Assembly: GCF_025152575.1 (NCBI RefSeq)
Contig: NZ_CP102293.1
Location: 3,162,001 to 3,226,000 of the forward strand
DNA length: 64,000 nucleotides
DNA from: Subdoligranulum variabile
Lineage (GTDB): Bacteria > Bacillota > Clostridia > Oscillospirales > Ruminococcaceae
Reading direction: 5' to 3'
Both the position numbers and the translations under genes were made by a program. A model generated the notes under the pieces. The model was not told where the DNA came from, searched no databases, and saw nothing but the letters and a program-made list of their open reading frames with translations. Of the stretch, positions 54,742 to 62,864 are shown piece after piece; the stretch's first letter is position 1, and every line of letters begins with the position of its first letter.

Positions 54742-55140
54742 CGACCTTCACCCGATCTCCCTCCTGTACGGGCTTACTGCTGGCCACAACGACCTGCGCC
54801 TGCGAATCCAGCGCTCCGGAAACCGCCTGCGTTGAGTCTCCGCTGTCAATGGTCGACACGGACACTCTGCGCAACACATACTGCAGCCCTAAAACAGTAT
54901 TTTTTTCTTCCATGACCAGCACATAGTTTCCTTCCTGATCCTGATGGACTGCGCTCGCTGGAAGAACAAGGTCCTGCCGGCTGCTCTGTGTTATGGCACT
55001 CACCTGTGCTGCACCGGCAGACCATGCCCCCCGCGGCAAGGTAGCGGTTGCCGTAACATTGCCTGCGCTATCCGCGTCAGAAAGACGTTGTACGGCGGCA
55101 TCGCCGCTCGCTTTATTCTGACTTACATGTAAAATGGTTC
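54728..55140 (-). pseudogene. Efflux adaptor (HlyD/RND-type), 5'-truncated
   Basis: About 135 residues remain, corresponding to the C-terminal beta-barrel and membrane-proximal part of a periplasmic adaptor: VLPASAVHQDQEGNYVLVM, LRRVSVSTIDSGDSTQAV, SGALDSQAQVVVAS, PVQEGDRVKVDE. The N-terminal half, including the hairpin and lipoyl domain and the membrane anchor, is missing; the frame runs directly into the remnant of an insertion sequence at about 55140. The upstream 40 codons of the open frame are IS sequence read backwards. Confidence 0.75.
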
Positions 55141-55322
55141 CAACGGTGATTAACCGCAAACAAGCAAAACTGAAGGCCGGAATTTTTCCACGCCCGAAGG
55201 GTAGGCGGAGGAAAAGCGATGCGCCCAGGGACATTGTTGCAGAGCAGGCTTACGAGATCCGACGTCTGCGAATGGAGAATGAATTGCTGCGGGATTTTCT
55301 GCGATCCACAGAAAGGAAGTGA
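55134..55322 (+). pseudogene. orfA fragment of IS copy 2
   Basis: Only the basic middle (KPKGR type) and leucine-zipper end (RRLRMENELLRDFLRSTERK) remain. The helix-turn-helix half is missing because of the deletion that joins the element to the adaptor gene. Confidence 0.8.
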
Positions 55323-56243
55323 GAGCAAAAGTAAAATACGCAGTAATCTAGAGCACCACCGGGAGGAGTATCCTGTGCTTGCTATGTGCCGATTCTTTGC
55401 AGTGTCCAGAAGCGGCTATTACACCTTTGTCAAACGAATGAATCGACCGGAAAGGGATGCAGCTCTTGCCGAAGCAATCTGGCAGCAGCAGAAAAAATGC
55501 TTTCATACCTACGGTTGCCGACGGATGTGGCAGTGGCTGAAAGACAGCAAAGGAACTTACCACAATCCCAAGACGATTTTGCGTGTCATGAAGAAATATG
55601 GCCTGCTGGCCGAGATTCGCCGCCGCAAAAGGTGGCAGCGGATGGGTGAGCAACTGCACAAATATGAAAATCTACTGAACCGGGATTTTCATGCCGAAAC
55701 ACCAAACAGCAAATGGGTAACGGATATTTCCTATATTAAAACCAAGCAAGGGGTGTTGTAGCTGTCTATGATCCGAGATCTGTACGACAACAGCATTGTA
55801 GCCTACAAGACTGGAACGGAGCAAAGCGTGAATCTGGTTCTGGATACTATCCGCCAGGCAGTCCTCAGGAGAAAAGAAGAAGGTCGCTGCAGACTTGCAC
55901 CTCCACAGCGACCAGGGTGCTCAGTACGCCTCACAAGCATATTTTGAGCTGACTCAACAATACGGCATCACACCTTCGATGTCAAGACGTGAGACCCCAT
56001 ATGACAATGCAATGGCGGAAAATTTCTTCTCTATCCTCAAAACAGAATGCATCTACCGCCACAAACCGGCGACTCTTTCTGAAGCCAAAGAGATGATTGA
56101 CCGATACATCTATTTTTACAACCACGAGCGCATCCAAAGCAAAACAGGAGTGGCGCCGCTGACGTTGCGCCACTCCTGCTAAAACTGAATATTCCTGCAC
56201 CGGGAGCTTTTTTTGTGCTGTCTGCACAATCTGGGGCGGTTCA
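55140..56243 (+). mobile_element. Decayed IS3-family (IS150-like) insertion sequence, copy 2, 5'-deleted
   Basis: Related to the copy at 8550-9564 but oriented rightward. The left end is gone: sequence begins in the middle of orfA (VINRKQAKLKAGIFPRPKGRRRK). The right end ...GGGGCGGTTCA at 56243 matches the TGAACCGC end of copy 1. orfA's remainder, orfB with a frameshift near 55350, an in-frame TAG at 55759-55761 and another frameshift near 55870-55900 make it nonfunctional. A perfect 11-bp inverted repeat (AGGAGTGGCGC/GCGCCACTCCT) near 56150-56180 falls at the end of orfB. Confidence 0.88.
55323..56182 (+). pseudogene. orfB of IS copy 2 with frameshifts and a stop
   Basis: Coding pieces in order: MCRFFAVSRSGYYTFV, TYGCRRMWQWLKDSKGTYHN, WVTDISYIKTKQGVL then TAG, LSMIRDLYDNSIVAYK, then after a frame change LHSDQGAQYASQAYF and MAENFFSILKTEC, ending TGVAPLTLRHSC. 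The DDE triad is present in pieces, but not one reading frame. Confidence 0.85.
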
Positions 56244-56273
56244 TCTTCTGCCTGGGGCTTTCCTTATGTTCAT

Positions 56274-56807
56274 TTACATCGTCGTCACGGCCTGAAAGAC
56301 TACCTTTGCCGTGCCGGTGCCAAGCGCTTGTTGCAACCCTCCCGGGGTAGCAACTCGGCCAATCCGTGTATATCGATAAGAAGTAGAAAAATTCTCATAA
56401 AACAAAACAACGCAGTCTGTCCCATAGAGCATGAGATCGCCGGCTCGAATAGAGGAAACCGCCTGAGCCTTGGCAGGGAGCTCTTCCTGCAGATAGATGT
56501 ACTTTTCGTTACCATTCAATTCCTGCATTGTGACTTGCAAGGGAAGAAGTTCCGCAAATGCTTGTGCGGTATCATTTTCATACAGATCCACTGTATAAAC
56601 GGATTCGCCTACTCGGATTTCAATCTGCTGCACTTTTACTGTATCCCCTTCCCGCTGCATCTGTTCATAGGCAGCTGTTTCACCTTTGCGTTGCAAAACG
56701 GCCTGTGAAGCTACTGCTTCGCTCCTCTGAAATAGCCAACCAATCAGCAGAACTGCAGCTATACCCAACGAAACCAAACACTCAAATAAGGGTCTTGCCT
56801 GTTTCAT
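56274..56807 (-). CDS. Cyclophilin-like fold protein with N-terminal anchor
   Basis: A 177-residue protein. An N-terminal hydrophobic stretch (residues ~8-25) and a C-terminal domain starting near residue 58 (VQQIEIRVGESVYTVDLYEN, then VSSIRAGDLMLYGTDCVVLFY, YRYTRIGRVATPGGL) of the cyclophilin-like beta-barrel type (PF18050-like). Members of this group are small, peptidyl-prolyl-isomerase-related by fold only; no catalytic role is established. It overlaps the flavodoxin-like gene by 26 bases at its start and ends 31 bases from the IS. Confidence 0.7.
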   Translation of the reverse strand: MKQARPLFECLVSLGIAAVLLIGWLFQRSEAVASQAVLQRKGETAAYEQMQREGDTVKVQQIEIRVGESVYTVDLYENDTAQAFAELLPLQVTMQELNGNEKYIYLQEELPAKAQAVSSIRAGDLMLYGTDCVVLFYENFSTSYRYTRIGRVATPGGLQQALGTGTAKVVFQAVTTM

Positions 56808-57324
56808 AAGCCTGCTTCATAGCCGGATGTTGGGAAACCTCCCCGGGCTCGGTAACACCTCCGGCAAAAATCGTCCCGGCGAGGGAAGCTTTTTCAAAAC
56901 AATCGACCCAACCTTGCAGACCACGCGCGCTTCCTTCTACGGTAGACGGATCGTCTTCCGCCGCGCTGGCCAGCAGATATACTGTGCGGAATGCGTACTC
57001 GCGGGAATACAGCGGATTGCAGCGATCAAGCAAGGTTTTCAGCTGTCCGGAAAGCCCGTAATAATAGACCGACGAAGCAAAAGCCACTACATCAGCCTGG
57101 CAGATTTTATCGGCGATGGCAACGGCATCATCGTTCACTACGCATTTGCAGGTCTTCTGGCAAGCCAGACATCCACGGCAAAAGGCAATGGTCTTTTCTT
57201 TGAGACTGATCACTTCTACAGAATGCCCTGCATCGCGGGCACCGCGGGCAAAAACTTCTGCCAGTGCATCGGAATTGCTGCCGGCGCGCAAGCTGCTGGT
57301 TATGACCACCACATTCTTAGGCAT
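56782..57324 (-). CDS. Flavodoxin-like NADPH-dependent FMN reductase
   Basis: About 180 residues. N-terminal ITSSLRAGSNSDALAEVFA is the FMN-binding loop of the flavodoxin fold, and CRGCLACQKTCKC forms a C-x2-C-x2-C... cluster that may hold an iron-sulfur cofactor or be redox active. This pattern is common in flavodoxin family proteins of gut bacteria. Start at ATG 57324, nine bases after GGGGG. It overlaps DUF3737 by eight bases and the cyclophilin-like gene by 26. Suggests a shared function. Confidence 0.82.
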   Translation of the reverse strand: MPKNVVVITSSLRAGSNSDALAEVFARGARDAGHSVEVISLKEKTIAFCRGCLACQKTCKCVVNDDAVAIADKICQADVVAFASSVYYYGLSGQLKTLLDRCNPLYSREYAFRTVYLLASAAEDDPSTVEGSARGLQGWVDCFEKASLAGTIFAGGVTEPGEVSQHPAMKQAYETGKTLI

Positions 57325-58201
57325 GTTTGGTTGCCCCCTTTTCGTCTGCATTTCGAGCATTTTTCTGTGTGCCGATGAGAATCTTTCCCTGTGAATGCGG
57401 ATCGTCCCGAATAATCTCCCCTACAGCAGGCAGAAAAATGTGCCCTGCCAGCGGATTCTTGACGCTCAGCACCGGTGTGGTGATTTCAGCCTCCACTTCG
57501 GATTTTTCGAAGCAGAGATCCGTATCCACCATCTCGCAATCAATCAAAGTTAGGTTTTTGCAGTAACAGAACGGTTGGGTGCCAATGATCTTGCAGTGTT
57601 CCAGTGTCAATCCATCGGAATACCACCCAAGATATTCCCCTTTAATAATGCTGTTCCGCACTGTCACATTCTTCCCGTGCCAGAAGGCGTCCTTTGTTTC
57701 GAAGCGACAATCACTGAATACCGCATTCTCAATATATTGGAAAGAATATTTTCCCTGGAAATTTACCCGTTCTAATTCAATGTTGCGGGCTCTCAGCAGA
57801 AAATACTCACTTTGCGCAGTGCAATCCTGCATATGGATTCCATCGGCAGACCATCCGAACTCCGGCGAATCAATATCGCACCGGAACAGCGACACATCCA
57901 TGCATTCCCGCACAGCTTTGATACCATGCAGTTTTGTATTCTTGATTTGAACATGGCTGGAATACCACAAAGCAGCGCGGCAGAGCGGTGTCAGTTCGCT
58001 GTCCTGGATGCATAGCTGTTCATCATGCCAGAATGGATAGCGCAGGTTCATAAAGCAATGCTCCACCTGTACATTCCGACTTTCCTTGAGTGCACTCTCT
58101 CCGTCCGCGGGGCCATCAAAGCGACAGTTCCGCACAAGAATGCCGTCGCTTCCGTAAAGCGCCCGCTCCTCATCAAAGGTTCGATTTTCCAAAAGGACCA
58201 T
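57317..58201 (-). CDS. DUF3737 protein, right-handed beta-helix
   Basis: About 294 residues composed of repeated ~22-residue strands of the form 'xNVTVRNSIIKGEY', the pattern of a parallel right-handed beta-helix, as in DUF3737. DUF3737 proteins are widespread and of unknown function; some such helices act on polysaccharides, but no catalytic residues can be assigned. No signal peptide, so probably cytoplasmic. Start at ATG 58201 with GGGG ten bases upstream; a longer frame has a weaker site. The 3' end overlaps the flavodoxin-like gene by eight bases. Confidence 0.82.
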   Translation of the reverse strand: MVLLENRTFDEERALYGSDGILVRNCRFDGPADGESALKESRNVQVEHCFMNLRYPFWHDEQLCIQDSELTPLCRAALWYSSHVQIKNTKLHGIKAVRECMDVSLFRCDIDSPEFGWSADGIHMQDCTAQSEYFLLRARNIELERVNFQGKYSFQYIENAVFSDCRFETKDAFWHGKNVTVRNSIIKGEYLGWYSDGLTLEHCKIIGTQPFCYCKNLTLIDCEMVDTDLCFEKSEVEAEITTPVLSVKNPLAGHIFLPAVGEIIRDDPHSQGKILIGTQKNARNADEKGATKHA

Positions 58202-58225
58202 TCTAACGCTTCCCCTCTCCATTCC

Positions 58226-59218
58226 TTACGCAAAAACCTTACGGAAGAATTCTGTAATCTCATCAAAGGGAATCACATCCATCCGATCATATAGATCGGT
58301 ATGTACCGCCCCGGGAATCAGTAACAATTGTTTGTTGTCCTTGTAAGGATTGTGCCGCATCATATTGGCAAAGGCATCCTTGGTAAAATAGCAGGAATGT
58401 GCTTTTTCACCGTGAATCATCAAAACTGCACTGCGGATCTCATTGCTGTAGCGCAGAATAGGCTGGTTCATAAACGACATACACCCGATGACATTCCAGC
58501 CACCGTTGGAGTTCAGGGAACGTGCATGGTACCCACGGGGCGTTTTATAGTAATCGTAATAATCCTTTACGAAAAATGGCGCATTTTCCGGAAGCGGATC
58601 CACAACACCGCCCCCCAGTGCGTACGTTCCATTCCGATAATCCTCGGTACGTTGTCTATTCAGGGCCTGCCGCTTGGCATAACGGGCCTCTGCAGAATCC
58701 TCGCTGTCAAAATACCCATTGGCATTGACGCGGGCCATGTCGTACATGGTGGAGGTCACGGTAGCCTTCACACGGGTATCTAGAGCCGCCGTATTCAAGG
58801 CCATACCGCCCCATCCACAGATGCCGATAATCCCAATTCTGTCGGGGTCTGCCTGATCCAGCGTCGAAAGATAGTCTACTGCCGCCTGGAAATCCTCGGT
58901 ATTGATATCCGGAGACGCCATATAGCGCGGTTCACCGCCGCTTTCTCCCGTAAAGGAGGGATCAAATGCCAGCGTCACAAAGCCGCGAGCTGCCATCGTC
59001 TGGGCATACAATCCTGAGGATTGTTCTTTGACGGCGCCAAAGGGACCGCAAACAGCAATGGCAGGCAGCCGGGCCTCTGCTGCCTGCTTGGGGGTGTAAA
59101 GATCTCCCACCAGCTCAATTCCATATCGATTATGAAAAACCACCTTGCGGTGATTTACCCGTTCATTTTCAGGAAATGTTTTATCCCATTCCTGGGTCAC
59201 AATCGTTGCTTTTTGCAT
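58226..59218 (-). CDS. Alpha/beta hydrolase with a cysteine nucleophile
   Basis: A 330-residue serine-hydrolase-fold enzyme. The nucleophile elbow is GICGWGG, with cysteine in place of serine, as in dienelactone hydrolase; the aspartate is likely in the HGEKAHS region and histidine in GAVHTDLYD. The N-terminal part carries a typical GDLYTP strand pair and AVCGPFGAVKEQ oxyanion loop. It hydrolyses an ester, lactone or thioester; the substrate is unknown. Start at ATG 59218 inside the small MerR-like gene's end. Part of the accessory group 56.2-59.5 kb. Confidence 0.82.
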   Translation of the reverse strand: MQKATIVTQEWDKTFPENERVNHRKVVFHNRYGIELVGDLYTPKQAAEARLPAIAVCGPFGAVKEQSSGLYAQTMAARGFVTLAFDPSFTGESGGEPRYMASPDINTEDFQAAVDYLSTLDQADPDRIGIIGICGWGGMALNTAALDTRVKATVTSTMYDMARVNANGYFDSEDSAEARYAKRQALNRQRTEDYRNGTYALGGGVVDPLPENAPFFVKDYYDYYKTPRGYHARSLNSNGGWNVIGCMSFMNQPILRYSNEIRSAVLMIHGEKAHSCYFTKDAFANMMRHNPYKDNKQLLLIPGAVHTDLYDRMDVIPFDEITEFFRKVFA

Positions 59219-59472
59219 GATTCACGCCTCCGTTGTTCTTCGTCTTCCTGCTGCATAGTGTAAACCAGATGATCCAGACAATCGATTTTATACTGAATCC
59301 GGTGCAGTTTTTGCAGCAGCATTGATTTTTGGCAGGAGAGCAGCCGATATTGTTCCCGCCGGCATTGCCGTTGTTCCAGATCCAGATATTGCGTCACCAC
59401 AGGCAATCCACATCCGGCATCTTTTAAATTTCGTCGGATGCGAAACGCATGTTCCTCGCTGATTTCTTTCAT
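59197..59472 (-). CDS. MerR-like small coiled-coil protein
   Basis: 91 residues, all helical: an N-terminal segment RIRRNLKDAGCGLPVVTQYL followed by a long amphipathic helix ending LHRIQYKIDCLDHLVYTM. It resembles the C-terminal dimerisation half of MerR regulators, and short proteins of this form are common in Clostridia. It lacks a helix-turn-helix. Its own promoter is at 59500-59528. The end overlaps the hydrolase gene by 22 bases. Role unknown, perhaps partner to a regulator. Confidence 0.65.
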   Translation of the reverse strand: MKEISEEHAFRIRRNLKDAGCGLPVVTQYLDLEQRQCRREQYRLLSCQKSMLLQKLHRIQYKIDCLDHLVYTMQQEDEEQRRRESCKKQRL

Positions 59473-59499
59473 ACGGCTCCCCCCTCTCTTTCTGGTTTT

Positions 59500-59528
59500 A
59501 TTGTAGTTCTCTTTTTGATAAAGAGCAA
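59500..59528 (-). promoter_or_regulatory. Promoter of the MerR-like/hydrolase operon
   Basis: Minus-strand TTGCTC, 17-base spacer, TACAAT. It is divergent from the lysR promoter and close to a long inverted repeat. Confidence 0.65.
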
Positions 59529-59541
59529 ATACTTGTTTTTT

Positions 59542-59576
59542 CTTTCATGATATGCTTGCAGAGCATTTCATGAAAG
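59542..59576. repeat. Inverted repeat at the divergent lysR promoter (operator candidate)
   Basis: CTTTCATGATATGC and GCATTTCATGAAAG, 13 of 14 positions complementary, with a 7-base spacer. The spacer contains the lysR -35 box TTGCAG. Confidence 0.75.
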
Positions 59577-59584
59577 AGTATACT
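59556..59584 (+). promoter_or_regulatory. Promoter of the LysR gene
   Basis: TTGCAG, 17-base spacer, TATACT. Its -35 lies within the spacer of the inverted repeat. Confidence 0.7.
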
Positions 59585-59612
59585 ATAATCAGGAAAGGAG
59601 GACGCCTGTACG

Positions 59613-60506
59613 ATGGAAATCAGAGTTTTGCGCTATTTTTTGGCTGTGGCACGGGAAGAAAGTATTACCGCTGCCGCCAACTTCCTTCACCTGACACAGC
59701 CGACATTATCCAGGCAAATTCACGATTTGGAAGAGGAACTGGGGCAACAACTCCTAATCCGCAAAAGTCATCGCGTGGCACTGACTCCGGAAGGAATGCT
59801 GCTTCGCAAGCGCGCTGAAGAGATTCTCTCTATGGTTGACAAGACCGAATCGGAGTTCCGCTCTCTCGAAACTACCATCAGTGGTGACGTTTATATCGGC
59901 AGCGGCGAGACGCAAGCCGTTCGTCAGATTGCAAGAATCATCCGGCAGCTGCAGCAGGACTATCCAGACATTCATTACCATATGCACAGCGGCAACGCAC
60001 AAGATATCACCGATCGCCTGGATAACGGATTACTGGATTTTGGCGTCCTGATTCAGCCTGCGGATATCACCAAGTACGATTCTCTTGTGCTGCCCGACAA
60101 GGATGTATGGGGTGTCATCATGCGCAAGGACAGCCCATTGGCCGCCAAACAATCCGTATGTAAAGAAGATTTGCGTTTTCTGCCGCTGCTTTGTTCACGC
60201 CAAGCGATCTTATCGCAACGGCACGGCAACGCCTTTGCATCCTGGTTCGGCTCCGAATTCGAAAAACTCAACATTGTCTGTACGTATAATCTGATTTACA
60301 ACGCCGCTATTATGGTGGAAGAGGGTATCGGGTACGCGGTAACGCTGGATCATCTGGCAAACACATCTGCCAACAGCGCGTTGTGTTTTCGTCCACTGGT
60401 TCCCCGCCTGGAATCCGGGCTCAACATTGTTTGGAAGAAGTATCAGATTTTCTCTCCTGCAGCAGAGATCTTTCTGCAGAGATTGCAGCAGGCATTTGAA
60501 GCTTGA
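59613..60506 (+). CDS. LysR-family transcriptional regulator
   Basis: A 297-residue LysR-type regulator. The N-terminal winged helix-turn-helix (ESITAAANFLHLTQPTLSRQ) leads to a linker helix and a C-terminal substrate-binding domain (VYIGSGETQAVRQIARIIRQ). The likely inducer is unknown. Divergent from the MerR-like/hydrolase/DUF3737/flavodoxin genes and, by position, a candidate regulator of them. Terminator at 60574-60609. Confidence 0.93.
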   Translation: MEIRVLRYFLAVAREESITAAANFLHLTQPTLSRQIHDLEEELGQQLLIRKSHRVALTPEGMLLRKRAEEILSMVDKTESEFRSLETTISGDVYIGSGETQAVRQIARIIRQLQQDYPDIHYHMHSGNAQDITDRLDNGLLDFGVLIQPADITKYDSLVLPDKDVWGVIMRKDSPLAAKQSVCKEDLRFLPLLCSRQAILSQRHGNAFASWFGSEFEKLNIVCTYNLIYNAAIMVEEGIGYAVTLDHLANTSANSALCFRPLVPRLESGLNIVWKKYQIFSPAAEIFLQRLQQAFEA

Positions 60507-60573
60507 CTCTCTTAAGGAACGGGCGCCTTGCATTCAGCCAGCAGATTCTGCGATCCAATCCTTTTCAAACGAC

Positions 60574-60609
60574 AAAAGAGACATCCCTGTCAAAGGGATG
60601 CCTCTTTTG
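60574..60609. terminator. Terminator between lysR and yaaA
   Basis: AAAAGAGACATCCCT and AGGGATGCCTCTTTT around a 5-base loop, one mismatch, with A and T tracts. Confidence 0.8.
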
Positions 60610-60619
60610 TTTTCGGTGT

Positions 60620-61369
60620 TTATCCATTGTTTTTCAGAAAAACATAGGTTTCATTATCAGAGTGGTCCGGCGAAAAAACGAATTGCATCCTGTCAAACTC
60701 TTTCAACTCCTCAGGGCTTTTCACATGACGTTCGGCCATAAAGCGCACCATCTCCCCTCGTGCCATCTTGCACATAGTTGCTTTTTCCAGGATCTTCCCT
60801 GCTCGAATTTCTCCGAATATGCAGGTCACAAAACGAATGTCGTTTGAGCGATAGCGGGAAATGCACATGCTGTATTCTTTGGACGCTAAATTTACAATAC
60901 AGTCCGTCTGGGCAAAAAGAGCTTTTGCAAGACAATCACCCCAGAATGCATAGATATCTTTGGCCCCTGCCACTGGCAGTTTGGCCTGCATTTCCAGACG
61001 ATACGGCGTCACGCCATCAAAGGGGCGGAGCATCCCGTAAAACCCGGAAAGGATTCGCAAATGTTCCTGTACGTATGCCAGTTCCTCCTCGTTGAAAACG
61101 CCTGGTGCCATATATTGATACTGTATTCCTTCATAACTCAGGATGGCGGGAGTCAGATTTTTACGCAAATCCATCTTTTGCAAGCGTTCTACATTAAGGC
61201 GGGCCAGCGTATCGTTGCATTTCCAGACTTTTCGGATTTCTTCATAAGACATGGCTCGCATCGTTTGGCGCAGCATCTGCGTTTTGTCCAGAAAGTCCGG
61301 CAGATTCTGCCAGGGCAGGCTATCCAGGTCCACATGCATCTTTTTGGCAGGTGATAGAATGATTCTCAT
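60620..61369 (-). CDS. yaaA: Peroxide stress protein YaaA
   Basis: A 249-residue YaaA/DUF328 protein. MRIILSPAKKMHVD at the start, GFYGMLRPFDGVTPYRLEM in the middle, and NLASKEYS near the end are conserved. In Escherichia coli YaaA limits intracellular iron and protects from peroxide. Start at ATG 61369. Alone between convergent lysR and leftward bcp. Confidence 0.93.
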   Translation of the reverse strand: MRIILSPAKKMHVDLDSLPWQNLPDFLDKTQMLRQTMRAMSYEEIRKVWKCNDTLARLNVERLQKMDLRKNLTPAILSYEGIQYQYMAPGVFNEEELAYVQEHLRILSGFYGMLRPFDGVTPYRLEMQAKLPVAGAKDIYAFWGDCLAKALFAQTDCIVNLASKEYSMCISRYRSNDIRFVTCIFGEIRAGKILEKATMCKMARGEMVRFMAERHVKSPEELKEFDRMQFVFSPDHSDNETYVFLKNNG

Positions 61370-61435
61370 TTCGTCTTTTCTCCGTCATAAATGGACAGTG
61401 CTTCGAAATAAATTCTCTGACTCCCAAAACGCACT

Positions 61436-61900
61436 TTATTTTTTCCCTTTAAAATATTCCAGAATTTCAGCAGCGTTGGTATCGGGTTTCACTTTAGGCA
61501 TTACCTTTTCGATATTTCCCTGCGGATCGATGATATAGGTCGAGCGCACTACCCCCATGCTGACCTTGCCATAGAGTTTTTTCTCTTGCCAGACACCGTA
61601 AGATTCAATCGCTTTTCGTTCAGGATCCGAAAGCAGTAGGAATGGCAGGTTATATTTTTGTGCAAATTTGAGGTGGGACGCTACAGAGTCTTTGCTGATA
61701 CCAATGACGACAACATCGCTGCTTTGAAATCCTTCAAAATTCTGTGTGAATGCGCAGGCCTGACGAGTGCACCCCGGCGTATTGTCCCGAGGATAAAAAT
61801 ACAAGACCACATACTTACCCAAGAAATCGGCCAGGCTTACCTCCTTGCCGTTTTGATCCGACAAGGTAAAATCTGGCGCTTTTGTACCAACTTCCAACAT
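61436..61900 (-). CDS. bcp: Thioredoxin-dependent thiol peroxidase (Bcp/PrxQ)
   Basis: A 154-residue peroxiredoxin. The peroxidatic cysteine is in PRDNTPGCTRQACAF, followed by a second cysteine five residues later, the PrxQ arrangement. It reduces hydroperoxides using thioredoxin. Start at ATG 61900, eight bases after AAGGAG; the frame extends upstream without a site. Downstream of TraX and upstream of yaaA, together suggesting an oxidative stress group. Confidence 0.93.
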   Translation of the reverse strand: MLEVGTKAPDFTLSDQNGKEVSLADFLGKYVVLYFYPRDNTPGCTRQACAFTQNFEGFQSSDVVVIGISKDSVASHLKFAQKYNLPFLLLSDPERKAIESYGVWQEKKLYGKVSMGVVRSTYIIDPQGNIEKVMPKVKPDTNAAEILEYFKGKK

Positions 61901-61976
61901 AAATAAGGCTCCTTTCCCAGTAATGCAGTAAGTATATTCCTTCCCTGCCTCCATCGTCAAGAAAAAATCTCCGATG

Positions 61977-62864
61977 TTACCAATAGCGCATTCCGACATT
62001 GAAAACGCCCAGAATCAGCAGGTGGGCTGGATAATACCAGTAAAAAAATTTCTTGGCGCGAAACCGGCTTTTGGCCGTCGGATCATACAGAAAAATTCCA
62101 ACGGCAGCCGCAGAGCAGAACAGGATGTTCCAGATATTTTCTGTAAAGAAAGCATAAAAAAGGATACTCCACAGAACCAAAAATAGTGCTTGATATATTT
62201 TTCCGGGCAGGATGGCAAACCCCGTAATCAAGACAATTCCAAGTAAGCCGGTGCCATAATCAGCAGGCAAACCATATGCGATCAGCAGTAGGCTACCTCC
62301 AATGCACAGCCCAATGCGTTGCTTGATCTTTCCATCATAGCGGTGTTCCAAGGCGTACAGGCAGAAAAAAGCCATCAAAAAAGTATAAAGTACATTGATA
62401 TTTTGACACAAAAACCAGAATCCCTGGACTTGTACCTGAATCCCAGGAAGGAGAGCTGCCACAGCCACCAGCAGAAGGCTCCTGTCCCCTTGTTCATGGA
62501 GTATGAAATGCCAGTATACCCAAACCGCCACCATCGCAAACAGGAGATAACTTAGCATCCAATGAACTTGAATACCGTTGCCGTCCCCCATCATTCTATT
62601 GGGGGCGCAAAAGGCCATACAAAAAGGGATCTGGGATGCCACAGCCCCCCTGGTAATGTTAAGAAAATATTTCTTCCTGTCATGGGTTTTGTGCCAGCCT
62701 TGCGCCAGACAAAAAGCGAAAAGCGGAAAAGCGATCCGACCAATAGCACGGAGAATGGAAGAATCAAAAGGAAGCAAGTCCCACCCTTCTCTGCCGAACA
62801 CCAGCCCCACATGGTCAATGGTCATCGCCAACAAGGCAAGGCCTTTCATCCAAAATGTAGACAT
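61977..62864 (-). CDS. TraX-family membrane protein
   Basis: A 295-residue protein with about nine membrane segments. The opening MKGLALLAMTIDHVGLVFG and FPLFAFCLAQGWHKT are TraX-family motifs. TraX acetylates F-pilin in conjugation, but chromosomal members in Firmicutes have no known pilin substrate and are thought to be acyltransferases. No conjugation genes are nearby. Start at ATG 62864, six bases after GAGGAG. Confidence 0.88.
   Translation of the reverse strand: MSTFWMKGLALLAMTIDHVGLVFGREGWDLLPFDSSILRAIGRIAFPLFAFCLAQGWHKTHDRKKYFLNITRGAVASQIPFCMAFCAPNRMMGDGNGIQVHWMLSYLLFAMVAVWVYWHFILHEQGDRSLLLVAVAALLPGIQVQVQGFWFLCQNINVLYTFLMAFFCLYALEHRYDGKIKQRIGLCIGGSLLLIAYGLPADYGTGLLGIVLITGFAILPGKIYQALFLVLWSILFYAFFTENIWNILFCSAAAVGIFLYDPTAKSRFRAKKFFYWYYPAHLLILGVFNVGMRYW

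Noticed and set aside
55759..55761. Programmed readthrough of TAG in orfB of IS copy 2
   Set aside because: Two other frameshifts in the same gene make decay the simpler explanation, and UAG readthrough is not known for this family.
56147..56180. Hairpin near the end of IS copy 2 as a terminator
   Set aside because: No T tract follows it; the repeat is largely coding sequence of orfB and is better seen as an IS end feature.
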